A DNA stretch of 45,884 bases from an uncultured Microcaldota archaeon (lineage in GTDB: Archaea; Micrarchaeota; Micrarchaeia; Anstonellales; Bilamarchaeaceae): NCBI GenBank assembly GCA_903828955.1, contig CAIKOA010000005.1, forward strand, positions 1 through 45,884, read 5' to 3'. Positions 14,921-22,752 of this stretch are shown in pieces. The notes under the pieces are model-generated. The model saw only the letters and a program-made list of their open reading frames with translations. It did no database searches and was not told the origin of the DNA. Within the stretch, counting starts at the first letter, position 1; every line of letters begins with the position of its first letter. A program made the position numbers and the translations under genes.

Positions 14921-15524
14921 GTTCCTTTAGGCGCGGGAGAAGCTCCCGCACATAATTTTCTTTTGAGAATTTGCCCCCATGGCCTGGGCAAAATGCCTTT
15001 ATTTCGTATTTTAGGAGCTTTTCATAGGAATCCAGCAGTTTTGCCGGGTTGCTTGTGGGGAGGGCTAGCGCAGGAAGGCTGTAATCCCCAAATACCGTAT
15101 CTCCGCTGAAAAGGGTTTTTTCTTCCTTGCAATAGAAACAGAGCGAGCCTTCGGAATGCCCGGGGGTCTCGATTACTTCCAGCGAGAACCCCTCTTCCTT
15201 CAGGATTTGCCCTTCCGTGAGGATTGCTTTCGGGTTCCTGTCCGGGATTCTTATGCCCAGGTGGCCGCAGAGCGTTGCCTCTTCCCTTCTTCCAACGATT
15301 GCGTCTGCGGTGAATTTTGAGGCTGCATAAGGGACGTTTGAGTAGGTTAAGCCCGCAATATGGTCGCAATGTTCGTGCGTGATAAGGATTATTGAAGGGT
15401 TTTCGTACTGGACGCCTTCCGGGGCGTCTATCGCAATGCTTCCAATCATGTAACCGGTTGCGAGCACTCCCCCTTCAAGCCTGCGCGGGTCTTTGCTCAG
15501 CCCCGGGAATTCCCGTATCAGCAA
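14907..15524 (-). CDS. Metallo-beta-lactamase fold hydrolase
   Basis: A 205-aa MBL-superfamily hydrolase. The zinc motif is seen as ITHEHCDHIAG (H-x-H-x-D-H), followed by ETPGHSEGSLCFY (third His), FSGDTVFGDY (bridging Asp) and CPGHGGKFS (last His). Length and motifs resemble glyoxalase II-like or general MBL hydrolases; the substrate is unknown. The predicted start is TTG, preceded by GAGGAGA about 3 nt upstream, and lies within the 3' part of the wHTH gene (50-bp overlap), implying coupled translation. It is the last gene of the TraB, wHTH, MBL operon. Confidence 0.85.
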   Translation of the reverse strand: MLIREFPGLSKDPRRLEGGVLATGYMIGSIAIDAPEGVQYENPSIILITHEHCDHIAGLTYSNVPYAASKFTADAIVGRREEATLCGHLGIRIPDRNPKAILTEGQILKEEGFSLEVIETPGHSEGSLCFYCKEEKTLFSGDTVFGDYSLPALALPTSNPAKLLDSYEKLLKYEIKAFCPGHGGKFSKENYVRELLPRLKELTLV

Positions 15525-15768
15525 ATCTCCTCTTTATCTCTTCTGCGAAGTTTGCTACTTCCTTCCCTTTTTCTGTGAGCTTAACCATCTTCTTCTTTCC
15601 TTCCTTTGCGGTTGTGATGAGGCCCTTCTTCTCTAATGCGGTTGCCAAATTTGTAATGTATACATAGGTTGTGCCGGTCTCTTTTGCGATTTCAGATAGG
15701 TATGCCTGCTCTTTTCCCTTTAGGAAGAGGAAAACCGCAGCCGGCTTGCTCCGCAGGAGTATTCCCAT
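15475..15768 (-). CDS. MarR-like winged-helix protein
   Basis: A 97-aa putative DNA-binding protein with a MarR/ArsR-type winged helix: AAVFLFLKGKEQAYLSEIAKETG (helices 1-2), TTYVYITNLATALEKKGLITTA (recognition helix) and KEGKKKMVKLTEKGKEVANFAEEI (wing and last helix). The Lys-rich wing suits DNA contact. ATG 15768 begins 5 bp after the TraB stop codon, and the AGGTGA overlapping that stop acts as its Shine-Dalgarno sequence, so the upstream TTG start is rejected. The C-terminal 50 bp overlap the MBL hydrolase gene. It may regulate its own operon. Confidence 0.8.
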   Translation of the reverse strand: MGILLRSKPAAVFLFLKGKEQAYLSEIAKETGTTYVYITNLATALEKKGLITTAKEGKKKMVKLTEKGKEVANFAEEIKRRFADTGIPGAEQRPAQA

Positions 15769-15772
15769 GCAT

Positions 15773-16462
15773 TCACCTTGCAACCTTTGCCTTTATTTCC
15801 CTTCCCCCCTTTTCTTCTGATTCTTTAGCGAGTTTGAGGAGGCCCGGGACGTGCGCAGCCCCTACGACCACCACTGCGCTCTCCGGCTCGACTTTCATCA
15901 GTTTTTCGAACATGTGCTTATTCCTTGAGGAAACGAACACCCGGTAGGTCGTTGGGAATTCCTTTTCCATTTTTGAGAGGAGGATTTCCAGGTTTTTGGG
16001 CTCCATTATTTTCTCAAGCGTCATCTTTTCCTTTCCCTGGCCGGGCATTCTGCCTCCCCCGAGAACCAGCCCTATTTTCTCCTTTAATGGAATTTTCTCA
16101 ATAAGTTTTGAAGTTAGGCGGATATCCTGGTCCAGAAGGAGCACCGGGCGCTGGATGTCCCGTGCGGTTCTCAACGCTTCCACCATTTCTTCCCCGGGCT
16201 TCAGGTTCCACCATTTCCCGAGGAGCTGCTGCGCCACGTACATTACCGCGGTCGTGGGGTGGCTTAATGCCATTGAAAGGGAGGGGCTCCTGCCTCCCCC
16301 CCGGACAAGCGCTTCGAGCCTCGGCCTGCACAATTCCAGCCCTATGTATTGCGGCATTTCCTTTTCAATTGTTTTTCTTACGAGCGCAGGGCTGCCCTTG
16401 GAAAGATGAGCTACTGGAACAAAGGTAATGCGTATTGGTTCTTTTTCTTCTCCCACGAACAA
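15773..16462 (-). CDS. TraB family protein, short form
   Basis: A 229-aa TraB/PrgY/TIKI-type protein, a family of possible metalloproteases. Family motifs: FVPVAHLSKGS near the N-terminus, PQYIGLELCRPRLEALV, RPVLLLDQDIRLTSKLI, VFVSSRNKHMFEKL, and VVVVGAAHVPGLLKLA at the C-terminus. Archaeal TraB proteins often carry a C-terminal membrane domain (total about 350-400 aa), which is absent here. The start TTG is supported by a TATA box (TTTATAAGAA on this strand) about 25 bp upstream; GTG two codons later is an alternative. It is the first gene of an operon with wHTH and MBL genes. Confidence 0.85.
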   Translation of the reverse strand: MFVGEEKEPIRITFVPVAHLSKGSPALVRKTIEKEMPQYIGLELCRPRLEALVRGGGRSPSLSMALSHPTTAVMYVAQQLLGKWWNLKPGEEMVEALRTARDIQRPVLLLDQDIRLTSKLIEKIPLKEKIGLVLGGGRMPGQGKEKMTLEKIMEPKNLEILLSKMEKEFPTTYRVFVSSRNKHMFEKLMKVEPESAVVVVGAAHVPGLLKLAKESEEKGGREIKAKVAR

Positions 16463-16518
16463 GTATTTGTGCGGCTATTCTTATAAAGGAAACATGTATT
16501 TTTGTAGAAACCGTTAAA
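16463..16518. promoter_or_regulatory. Divergent promoter between TraB and membrane protein genes
   Basis: A 56-bp gap contains TTCTTATAAAGG, which reads as a TATA box on both strands: TTTATAAGAA for TraB (about 25 bp before its TTG) and CTTATAAAGG for the gene at 16519 (about 30 bp before its ATG). The two genes are probably transcribed from one shared region. Confidence 0.5.
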
Positions 16519-17049
16519 ATGCTTGGTTGGAAAAAGGCTCTGGGCGCAGGTATGGACTGGACGATTTCAATTGCATGGACTTTCGGCATTCTCATGGTTA
16601 TTACTACTGCTTTCTGCCCGCTTCTGCGGAGGGAGTACGCATTCCTTCTTGGGGCGCTCCTTTACTCGCTTGTGGATGTAGTTATGGGAGCAGTAGGAGT
16701 CTGGACGATAATGTGCGCCCTTTCCTGGGGAATTGTAGGGATTCTATTCAACCGCTTTCAGCCTTCCGGGAGCCTGGTTAATTTCCTTGGGATGAGTTTT
16801 GCGGGGACGATTGCTTTCGATTTCCTTACCGGGGTAATTGGCGGGCCGCTCCTCTTTCCAATGAGCTTCACTGATGCATTCATCGGGCAGATTCCGTTTA
16901 CGGTTAGCCACCTGATTGGGAATCTAGTAATCGTAGGGATTCTTGCGCCCCTTGTTTATGCATACATAGCACTGAATCCATCAATAAAGAAAGCCCTTTC
17001 AGCGCGGAAAATCTATTCCCCCTCAATTTTTGTTAATAAGAAAGAGTAG
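16519..17049 (+). CDS. Integral membrane protein, possibly ECF S-component-like
   Basis: A 176-aa protein with about five hydrophobic segments (roughly 13-32, 39-60, 62-85, 95-118 and 135-160) and a short basic C-terminus. Size, the Gly/Pro-rich loops (LTGVIGGPLLFPMSFTDAFIGQIPFTVSHLIGN) and the single-domain membrane build recall substrate-binding S components of ECF transporters, but I cannot identify the family, and no ECF ATPase or T component is nearby. ATG 16519 (MLGWKK) is chosen from the promoter position; the upstream frame overlaps the TraB gene. Confidence 0.55.
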   Translation: MLGWKKALGAGMDWTISIAWTFGILMVITTAFCPLLRREYAFLLGALLYSLVDVVMGAVGVWTIMCALSWGIVGILFNRFQPSGSLVNFLGMSFAGTIAFDFLTGVIGGPLLFPMSFTDAFIGQIPFTVSHLIGNLVIVGILAPLVYAYIALNPSIKKALSARKIYSPSIFVNKKE

Positions 17050-17158
17050 TGCAAGGAGAAGTTCAAAGAGTTGCAAAGGCGACGTCAGGAGATGCACTAA
17101 GAGTTTCAAAAGGAAATTAGAACCAATATCCGATACTGCTTTTTCTTTGGGGGAACCT

Positions 17159-17211
17159 CGCAGTGTGTAGCTCTTAAGATATCACTCATTTAGCGCGAGC
17201 TACACGCTGCG
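17159..17211. repeat. 15-bp near-perfect inverted repeat, 23-nt loop
   Basis: Arms 17159-17173 and 17197-17211 pair over 15 positions with one G-U wobble. The stretch lies between a membrane protein gene and the hairpin 3' of tRNA-Lys. From 17050 to 17246 I see no protein gene. The arms may form an RNA stem at the 3' end of either flanking transcript, or be an independent small RNA or operator. Confidence 0.5.
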
Positions 17212-17215
17212 ACCG

Positions 17216-17243
17216 GCCCTTTCTTTTTGCAAAAAGAAAGGGC
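17216..17243 (-). repeat. 28-bp perfect palindrome 3' of tRNA-Lys
   Basis: The two 14-nt half-sites GCCCTTTCTTTTTG and CAAAAAGAAAGGGC make a perfect palindrome starting 3 nt after the 3' end of tRNA-Lys. It shares the CCTTTCTTTTT arm with the hairpin after tRNA-Ala at 7942-7965. Position relative to the tRNA is the same in both, suggesting a tRNA 3' processing or termination signal, or a small repeat family. Confidence 0.6.
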
Positions 17244-17246
17244 AGA

Positions 17247-17320
17247 CGGGCTTGGGGGGATTCGAACCCCCGGCAGACGGATTAAGAGTCCGTTGCTCTA
17301 CCAAGCTGAGCTACAAGCCC
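17247..17320 (-). tRNA. tRNA-Lys(CUU)
   Basis: A 74-nt cloverleaf with acceptor GGGCTTG/CAAGCCC, D-arm GCTC/GAGC, anticodon stem ACGGA/TCCGT with loop CTCTTAA (anticodon CTT), T-arm GGGGG TTCGAAT CCCCC and discriminator G. CCA is not encoded and there is no intron. A TATA-like AAATTTATGG on this strand lies about 25-30 bp upstream (near 17346-17356). Confidence 0.95.
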
Positions 17321-17413
17321 ACTGAATTAATCCTGATCCTCCCCCATAAATTTAGGTTTGGCTCAGAAGCATTAATGCAAGGGATAAAGATGGGGAAAAA
17401 GGAATAAAAAGGG

Positions 17414-18559
17414 TTATGCCGGCTGCACCGCTCCCCCGCTCACCTTAACGAAGCGGAAAGAGGCAACCCGGTCGCCGCTCTTGAAGTTTAAAGTCCCCCC
17501 GATTCCCATCCAGCTGTCAAGATTCGTCCAGTACTGCCTGACTTGATCGGAAGTCGGCTTGTAGCTGTAGAAACCCTCAGCCTGGGCAAGGAGGTACATT
17601 GCGTTCCTTGCGTTCCCCACAAGAATCTTGTCCTGCGGAACTCCATAGCTGGAGGTATAAGCGTTGAGGTAGAACGTCGCTGCCGGGTCGTTCTCATCAA
17701 ATTCCGGCAATACTCCGTAAACTCCCTCCGCATTTGTCCCCATCCCTGAAATCCCCCCGTTCGATACGAGAACCCAGTCGCCAAGTATTGGCGCAGTGAT
17801 TCCTGCATCGCGCAGCCCGTTCACAATTTTTGCCCCAATCACTGGGTCGGAAGCGAATACAACGACCGCTTCCGGAACTTCGCTCTTTATCTTGAGCGCG
17901 GTGGCTGCAAAGTTGGAATCGTATTTATCTGCAGGGAGGGCGCCCATCGCGTGCGCCTTTTCAGCCGCAGCGAAGAGGCCCGCCCTCTTGAGCGCATCCG
18001 CGCTCCCGTCCGTGACCACCATCGGCCGCCTCCATGAGCGGTCAAGGCAGAAAAGAGCCATCTGCTCCCCTAATGCATCAGGTGAGCCTGCAAAATTCAT
18101 TATGTATTCGTTATCCGTGCTTCCGGTGGAGAGGGAAATCAACATCATTCCATCCTGCTGCAGTTTCGGCGCCATGCCGTCAACTTCCTCAGGGCATACC
18201 CCTCCAACCACGGCACTTATTCCCTGTGCAGAAAGCGCATCGAGCGCGCCTGCCGCTACGCTTGCGTTGCAACCTCCATCCTGCGAAACAATCACGTACT
18301 CATACTTCTTGTCTGAAAGGTCTTTTGCGGAAAGCTTCAGCGAATTGAGCGCCTCTGTCCCTTCCTGCATATGGGCGCCGCTAAGCGGGCCAACAAAACC
18401 AATGTTGATTTTTTCTGCAGGCGCCTGCACGACCGGCTGCGCCACCGGAGGCACTACAACGGGCGCGGGCTCCTGCGTCTCTTCCGCGGGCGGCTGCTGA
18501 GCGCCGCAACCTGCAAAAAGAAGCAGGCCAATTATGAAAAATGCGAATATCCATTTCAT
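17414..18559 (-). CDS. Branched-chain amino acid-type substrate-binding lipoprotein
   Basis: A 381-aa periplasmic-binding protein of type 1 (LivJ/ligand-binding receptor family). A lipoprotein signal with lipobox LLFAGC (Cys18) is followed by a Pro/Val/Ala-rich linker (about 20-50) and the two-lobed domain: INIGFVGPLSGAHMQEGTEALNSLKLSA, GGCNASVAAGALDALSAQGISAVVGGVC, LISLSTGSTDNEYIMNFAGS, AVVVFASDPVIGAKIVNGLRDAGI and a C-terminal NLDSWMGIGGTLNFKSGDRVASFRFVKV. In transporters such proteins deliver a ligand to an ABC permease, but no permease or ATPase gene lies near, so it may be an orphan receptor. It follows cysS by 5 bp with a GGGTGA Shine-Dalgarno sequence inside the cysS end. Confidence 0.88.
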   Translation of the reverse strand: MKWIFAFFIIGLLLFAGCGAQQPPAEETQEPAPVVVPPVAQPVVQAPAEKINIGFVGPLSGAHMQEGTEALNSLKLSAKDLSDKKYEYVIVSQDGGCNASVAAGALDALSAQGISAVVGGVCPEEVDGMAPKLQQDGMMLISLSTGSTDNEYIMNFAGSPDALGEQMALFCLDRSWRRPMVVTDGSADALKRAGLFAAAEKAHAMGALPADKYDSNFAATALKIKSEVPEAVVVFASDPVIGAKIVNGLRDAGITAPILGDWVLVSNGGISGMGTNAEGVYGVLPEFDENDPAATFYLNAYTSSYGVPQDKILVGNARNAMYLLAQAEGFYSYKPTSDQVRQYWTNLDSWMGIGGTLNFKSGDRVASFRFVKVSGGAVQPA

Positions 18560-18564
18560 TCAAT

Positions 18565-19959
18565 TCACCCTTTGTATCTCCATCTGGGGCCTTTTGCAGT
18601 ATCCTCCAGTATTATGCCCATCTGGGCAAGCGTAGTCCTTATTTCATCGGAACGTTTGAAATTCCTTTCCTTCCTTGCCTTTTCGCGTTCCTCCACCAGT
18701 GCGTCTATCTCTTTTTCCTTGTGCGAAGAGAGCTTCTTCTCTTCTTTTTGCAATCCGAAAATCCAGAGCATCTTGGAAACCTCTTCCCTTGCCCTGTGGA
18801 TTTCCTCGAAATCCGGCTCCTTTTCCTGCATATTTGAGAAGCAGGCGCTAATTAATGCAAATAAGTGCGAAATCGCATCCGGAGCGTCCAAATCATTATC
18901 CAGCGCTGAATAGAAGGCTTCTTTTTCCATTTCAACTTTCTGCCGGAAATCCCTGTCGGCTTTTCCCCCTTCCTTTGGAAGCTCGCTTGAACGCTCAAGG
19001 AAGTTGAAGAGGCGCTCCGCGCTCTTTCCCGCGGCTTCAATCGCAACCTCGCTGTAATCCACCGGGCTCCGGTAATGGGACTGAAGGAAGAAAAGCCGCA
19101 GCGCATAGGGCGGGTGCTTATTGAGGAGGTCTCTAAGAATGATGAAATTGCCTAAAGATTTGCTCATCTTTTCCCCATTCACCGTTAGGAAGCCGGTGTG
19201 CACCCAGTATTTTGAGAATTGCCCGCCATTTGCGGCTTCAGCCTGCGCAACCTCGTTTTCGTGGTGGGGAAACACAAGGTCCCTTCCTCCCCCGTGCATA
19301 TCCAAAGTTCTTCCGTTTGTATATTTCATGCTCATTGCGGAGCATTCAATGTGCCAGCCGGGCCTTCCTATTCCCCAGGGGCTTTCAAAAGTAAGTACGT
19401 CCTCGCCTTTTTTCCAGAGCGCGAAGTCCGCAGGGTCTTTTTTCGTCTCATCCACATCCACGCGCGCCCCGCGGTTCACCTCTTCTATTTTCTGCCCTGA
19501 GAGCTTTCCATAGCCCGGGAAGGAATTAACATCGAAATAAACCCCGGTTTCGGTTTCGTAGGCGTGCCCTGCGGCAACAATGTCCGAAATCATTTCAATT
19601 ATTTCCGGGATGTGCTCGCTTACCGCGGGGTAGTGGTTTGCCGGGATTATGTTGAGCTTTTCGAATTCCTCCAATGCTTCTGTGTGGAATTTCTTAGAGA
19701 GTTCCAATGGAGAGATTCCTGTTTCCCTGCTTCTCTTGAATATTTTATCCTCTATATCTGTAATGTTCTGGATATGGAGGACCTTGAATCCCTTATACAT
19801 TAAATAGCGTTTTAGGAAATCCATTGCGATATAAGTTCGGGCGTGCCCAAGGTGCGCATGGTCGTAGGGGGTGAGCCCGCACACGTAGATGTATGCCTTC
19901 CCCTCTTCCACAGGCTCGAACTCCTCTAGTTTTCTTGAAAGCGAATTGTAAATCTTCAC
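18565..19959 (-). CDS. cysS: Cysteinyl-tRNA synthetase
   Basis: A 464-aa class I aminoacyl-tRNA synthetase charging tRNA-Cys. Motifs: HLGHART (HIGH signature, residues 36-42), LYVCGLTPYDHAH-like zinc-site start (YVCGLTPYDHAHLGH), WHIECSAMSMKYTN with the zinc Cys and the expected HGGGRDLVFPHHENEVAQAEA, and EKMSKSLGN (KMSKS at 264-268). The C-terminal helical domain is present and ends KGPRWRYKG. The start is GTG; the TATA box TTTTTATATTC lies about 20-25 bp before it, so the transcript is probably leaderless. It is co-transcribed with the binding protein gene downstream. Confidence 0.96.
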   Translation of the reverse strand: MKIYNSLSRKLEEFEPVEEGKAYIYVCGLTPYDHAHLGHARTYIAMDFLKRYLMYKGFKVLHIQNITDIEDKIFKRSRETGISPLELSKKFHTEALEEFEKLNIIPANHYPAVSEHIPEIIEMISDIVAAGHAYETETGVYFDVNSFPGYGKLSGQKIEEVNRGARVDVDETKKDPADFALWKKGEDVLTFESPWGIGRPGWHIECSAMSMKYTNGRTLDMHGGGRDLVFPHHENEVAQAEAANGGQFSKYWVHTGFLTVNGEKMSKSLGNFIILRDLLNKHPPYALRLFFLQSHYRSPVDYSEVAIEAAGKSAERLFNFLERSSELPKEGGKADRDFRQKVEMEKEAFYSALDNDLDAPDAISHLFALISACFSNMQEKEPDFEEIHRAREEVSKMLWIFGLQKEEKKLSSHKEKEIDALVEEREKARKERNFKRSDEIRTTLAQMGIILEDTAKGPRWRYKG

Positions 19960-20009
19960 GTTGAAAAATTATGAAAAAGAATATAAAAAGAGGTTGGTTG
20001 AAGGGAAGC

Positions 20010-22706
20010 CTACTTTCTCTTCTTCTCCTGTTTTATGGGCAGCTTGCTGAGAGCGTCGGTATACTTCTTTTCCTTTGAAGCCAGCATGTCGCTAGAAACT
20101 TTGTTTATGTCTGGATTTTCCTGGCCTCTCACCGCCTTTGCAATCTCGAACGCGGCAATCGCTATTATTTCCGGAGTTGGGTCGATATGCTTGCCTTCTT
20201 TGAGGTCGGCGTATCCCGCTGCCGCATCGTTGCTGAATTTCTGGATGAACATCACAAGTGCGTCCCTTGCCGCCACATACTCTTCGTGCGTAGTGAGGGT
20301 GTGGAGCGAGCGCGCAGTGTCTGCTTTGAACTTCGCCGCATTCCTTGCCTCTTCCCCTTCTGAAGGGAAAAAGCTCTCAAGGTCCTTGTCCATGAAGGTC
20401 TTCCATAATGCCCCGCGGTATCCGGTTCTTGCTTCAAAAGCCAGCCCGTTCGCCACTTCCTGGATTTCGCTCACGGTCATGGTGTCATCAACCATCGCAA
20501 GGATCTCCTGTGCGGCCCTCTGCCTGTACTCCCCGGTGAAGATGTCGTTGATTGCGTGGGCAAGCGCAAGCCGTTTCTCCGGAGTTTTTATTTTCTCCGC
20601 AAGCATACTGGATATGGGAGAGGTGTCAATCACCGATTTGCTGATGTCCGGGCGCAGCCACTCGGGGTGCATTGAGAGCACGCTCTTCACCCCTTCGTCC
20701 AGGCCTTCAAGTGTTGGCTTGTAGAGCATTACTTCGCTTGCCGCCATGAGCCACATCTTGGCCTTCTGCCTCTGCCCTGCCTCGTCTCCGGCCCATTGCC
20801 TCTCCTGCTTTATATATCTGGTAAAGAGCGCCAGCGTGTCGATTGCAGACCTGAGGTCTATGCCCCTCCCGGGCATCTCGTTCTGCAATCCCGGTTCCGA
20901 AGTTGCATACATGAGGATTGAAAGCGCCTCCAGATGCATGATGTACCTTTCCGGGACCGTAGTGGGGGCCCTGTCCCTTGGATTCTGCTCGAACCGCTGC
21001 TCCTTGTATGCGGTAGCCATTGCGCGCGCGACTTCTTCCCAGTCCTCCTTGCGGAAGTAGGCGCGTATCATGGCGGATGCGTCCTTTACGTATGGCTGGG
21101 TCTCATCGAAGCCCATGTCCTTAAATATCGGGAACGGCCTCTTCATCCACTCCTGAGTCATCTGCTTGGCATACTTGTCAAGAGCCTGGCCGATTGACTT
21201 CAGCATTGTTTCCGGCTCCATAAGGGCTTTCTCGACATCTGCCCTCGGGTTCCTGTTCAGGTATGCGACAAGGTCTTTTGCAACTTCGCCGTACACCTCG
21301 AGCTTGTAATATTTGATTATGCTGAACATCGCAGTTGCAAGGACTGCCGTATCAGCCTTTGACTTCTGGAGCTCTACAAGCGCGGCAACAAACTGCCCAA
21401 CGTCCTCAAGCTTCGCAATGAATTTCTGCGAACTTGACTTGAAGTCCTTGTTCCCGTTTATCATGTCGAGCAGGATGTCGAAACAGCGCTTCTGGGCGTT
21501 CTCATCGCCTTTGAGGGCTTCCTGGATTTTTTTGACTATCTTTAATTCACGCGCCGCCCCTTCCGTGCTTTCCATGAGGGGCTTGCGGATTCCGCCGCCT
21601 GCCATATATGCGAGCTCGTCCGGTATCCCCTTTGCGTCGTCCCTTCTGATTACGGGCTTGAGCGCCGGTGCGCCACCCTGAATTTCTTCTTCCTTACTCG
21701 GCACATAATGCCTGTACAACTTGTAAGTGAAATAGCCTGCGCCCGCAAGAATCGGAATCGCAAAAACCGCTTTCGGGGTCGCAAGCAAGCCTCGTTTGTT
21801 TGCAAAATCATCCAGCCACGGCTTGGTTCTGTTTGCCCAAACGTCCGTTCCGCGGATTGCATCATACGCTTTTACCGGGCCGACCGCGGATGCAGTAAAG
21901 AATAACGAAGTTATCTTGGCAGCCGGAAGCTGGTATGCCCAGATTGCAGCTCCAGCTGCGGTAAGTGCCCCCCTCACAGTCCTGTCAGGTGCGGCTTCGA
22001 AATGGTAAAGGTCCCTGCTGAGGGCAGTGGTGATTTGAAGTGCCTCATCTGCAGTAATGCCTGCCTGAAGGCGGGTTATGACTTTTTCGTCTACCCCTAC
22101 CTTCCTTAGCGCCACCCATAACTGGTCGATGCTTTGCCCTTCATTTAGTGCCCTGACTCCGGCCCGATATCTTTCCACCGTCATACTTTCATTGGATAGC
22201 AGCTTCTCAAATTTCTTGCATGCAGGAAGCACGTTGTTAGCCAACCATTCTTTCATCTCCCCCCTGACAATTATTTCCTGTTCAATTTCCTTGCGCGTAG
22301 GGATTTTCAATGTGGCGTCTTTTTTCTGTGCTTTCTTGAATTCTTTCTCCGCATCATCCACTAAGGGCTTCAAATCCCTTTCAAAATCAGTTATGCTAAG
22401 TGTCTTCAATCTCGCAAACTCCGTAGTATACTTCTTTGCAAAATCCGAATAAACCTCGTTGGCTGCGTCTGCAACTTTTGGCACAACCGGGCCGACAGGG
22501 CCGACAGAGCGGCCAAGTATCTCTTGCTTTATTTCATCACGGGTTGTGGTGGTGACGGCAAACCCGAACCGCTTATAGGCGGCTTCTCCCCGGGTAGCGA
22601 GGCTGTCCAGAGCCTTGGGCTGGTCCTTTACCGGAGTTTTCAGATAATCATCGACGAGCGAAGCCAATATTGCATCTTTAGACATTTTTGGTACTGGTCC
22701 TGCCAT
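20010..22706 (-). CDS. Very large helical protein, unknown (898 aa)
   Basis: An 898-aa protein that I do not recognise. It is overwhelmingly helical and charged. Residues 1-240 are rich in Lys, Glu and Asp (PTRKEIEQEIIVRGEMKEW). About 250-290 is a less charged Ala-rich segment (GALTAAGAAIWAYQLPAAKITSLFFTASAVG), and about 315-335 a clear hydrophobic helix (AVFAIPILAGAGYFTYKLY), which may span or associate with the membrane. Residues 345-898 form a long helical-repeat-like domain with spaced Trp, Tyr and Leu and no Cys cluster or nucleotide motif. It ends in basic KQEKKRK. A TATA box (TTTATAAATA, 22740-22750) and an AAGGTGT ribosome site precede ATG 22706. It follows the 1153-aa gene by 46 bp and is similar in style, so they may work together. 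Confidence 0.65.
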   Translation of the reverse strand: MAGPVPKMSKDAILASLVDDYLKTPVKDQPKALDSLATRGEAAYKRFGFAVTTTTRDEIKQEILGRSVGPVGPVVPKVADAANEVYSDFAKKYTTEFARLKTLSITDFERDLKPLVDDAEKEFKKAQKKDATLKIPTRKEIEQEIIVRGEMKEWLANNVLPACKKFEKLLSNESMTVERYRAGVRALNEGQSIDQLWVALRKVGVDEKVITRLQAGITADEALQITTALSRDLYHFEAAPDRTVRGALTAAGAAIWAYQLPAAKITSLFFTASAVGPVKAYDAIRGTDVWANRTKPWLDDFANKRGLLATPKAVFAIPILAGAGYFTYKLYRHYVPSKEEEIQGGAPALKPVIRRDDAKGIPDELAYMAGGGIRKPLMESTEGAARELKIVKKIQEALKGDENAQKRCFDILLDMINGNKDFKSSSQKFIAKLEDVGQFVAALVELQKSKADTAVLATAMFSIIKYYKLEVYGEVAKDLVAYLNRNPRADVEKALMEPETMLKSIGQALDKYAKQMTQEWMKRPFPIFKDMGFDETQPYVKDASAMIRAYFRKEDWEEVARAMATAYKEQRFEQNPRDRAPTTVPERYIMHLEALSILMYATSEPGLQNEMPGRGIDLRSAIDTLALFTRYIKQERQWAGDEAGQRQKAKMWLMAASEVMLYKPTLEGLDEGVKSVLSMHPEWLRPDISKSVIDTSPISSMLAEKIKTPEKRLALAHAINDIFTGEYRQRAAQEILAMVDDTMTVSEIQEVANGLAFEARTGYRGALWKTFMDKDLESFFPSEGEEARNAAKFKADTARSLHTLTTHEEYVAARDALVMFIQKFSNDAAAGYADLKEGKHIDPTPEIIAIAAFEIAKAVRGQENPDINKVSSDMLASKEKKYTDALSKLPIKQEKKRK

Positions 22707-22752
22707 GTTTACACCTTTTTAATCATATTTTCTCTGCTTTTATTTATAAATA

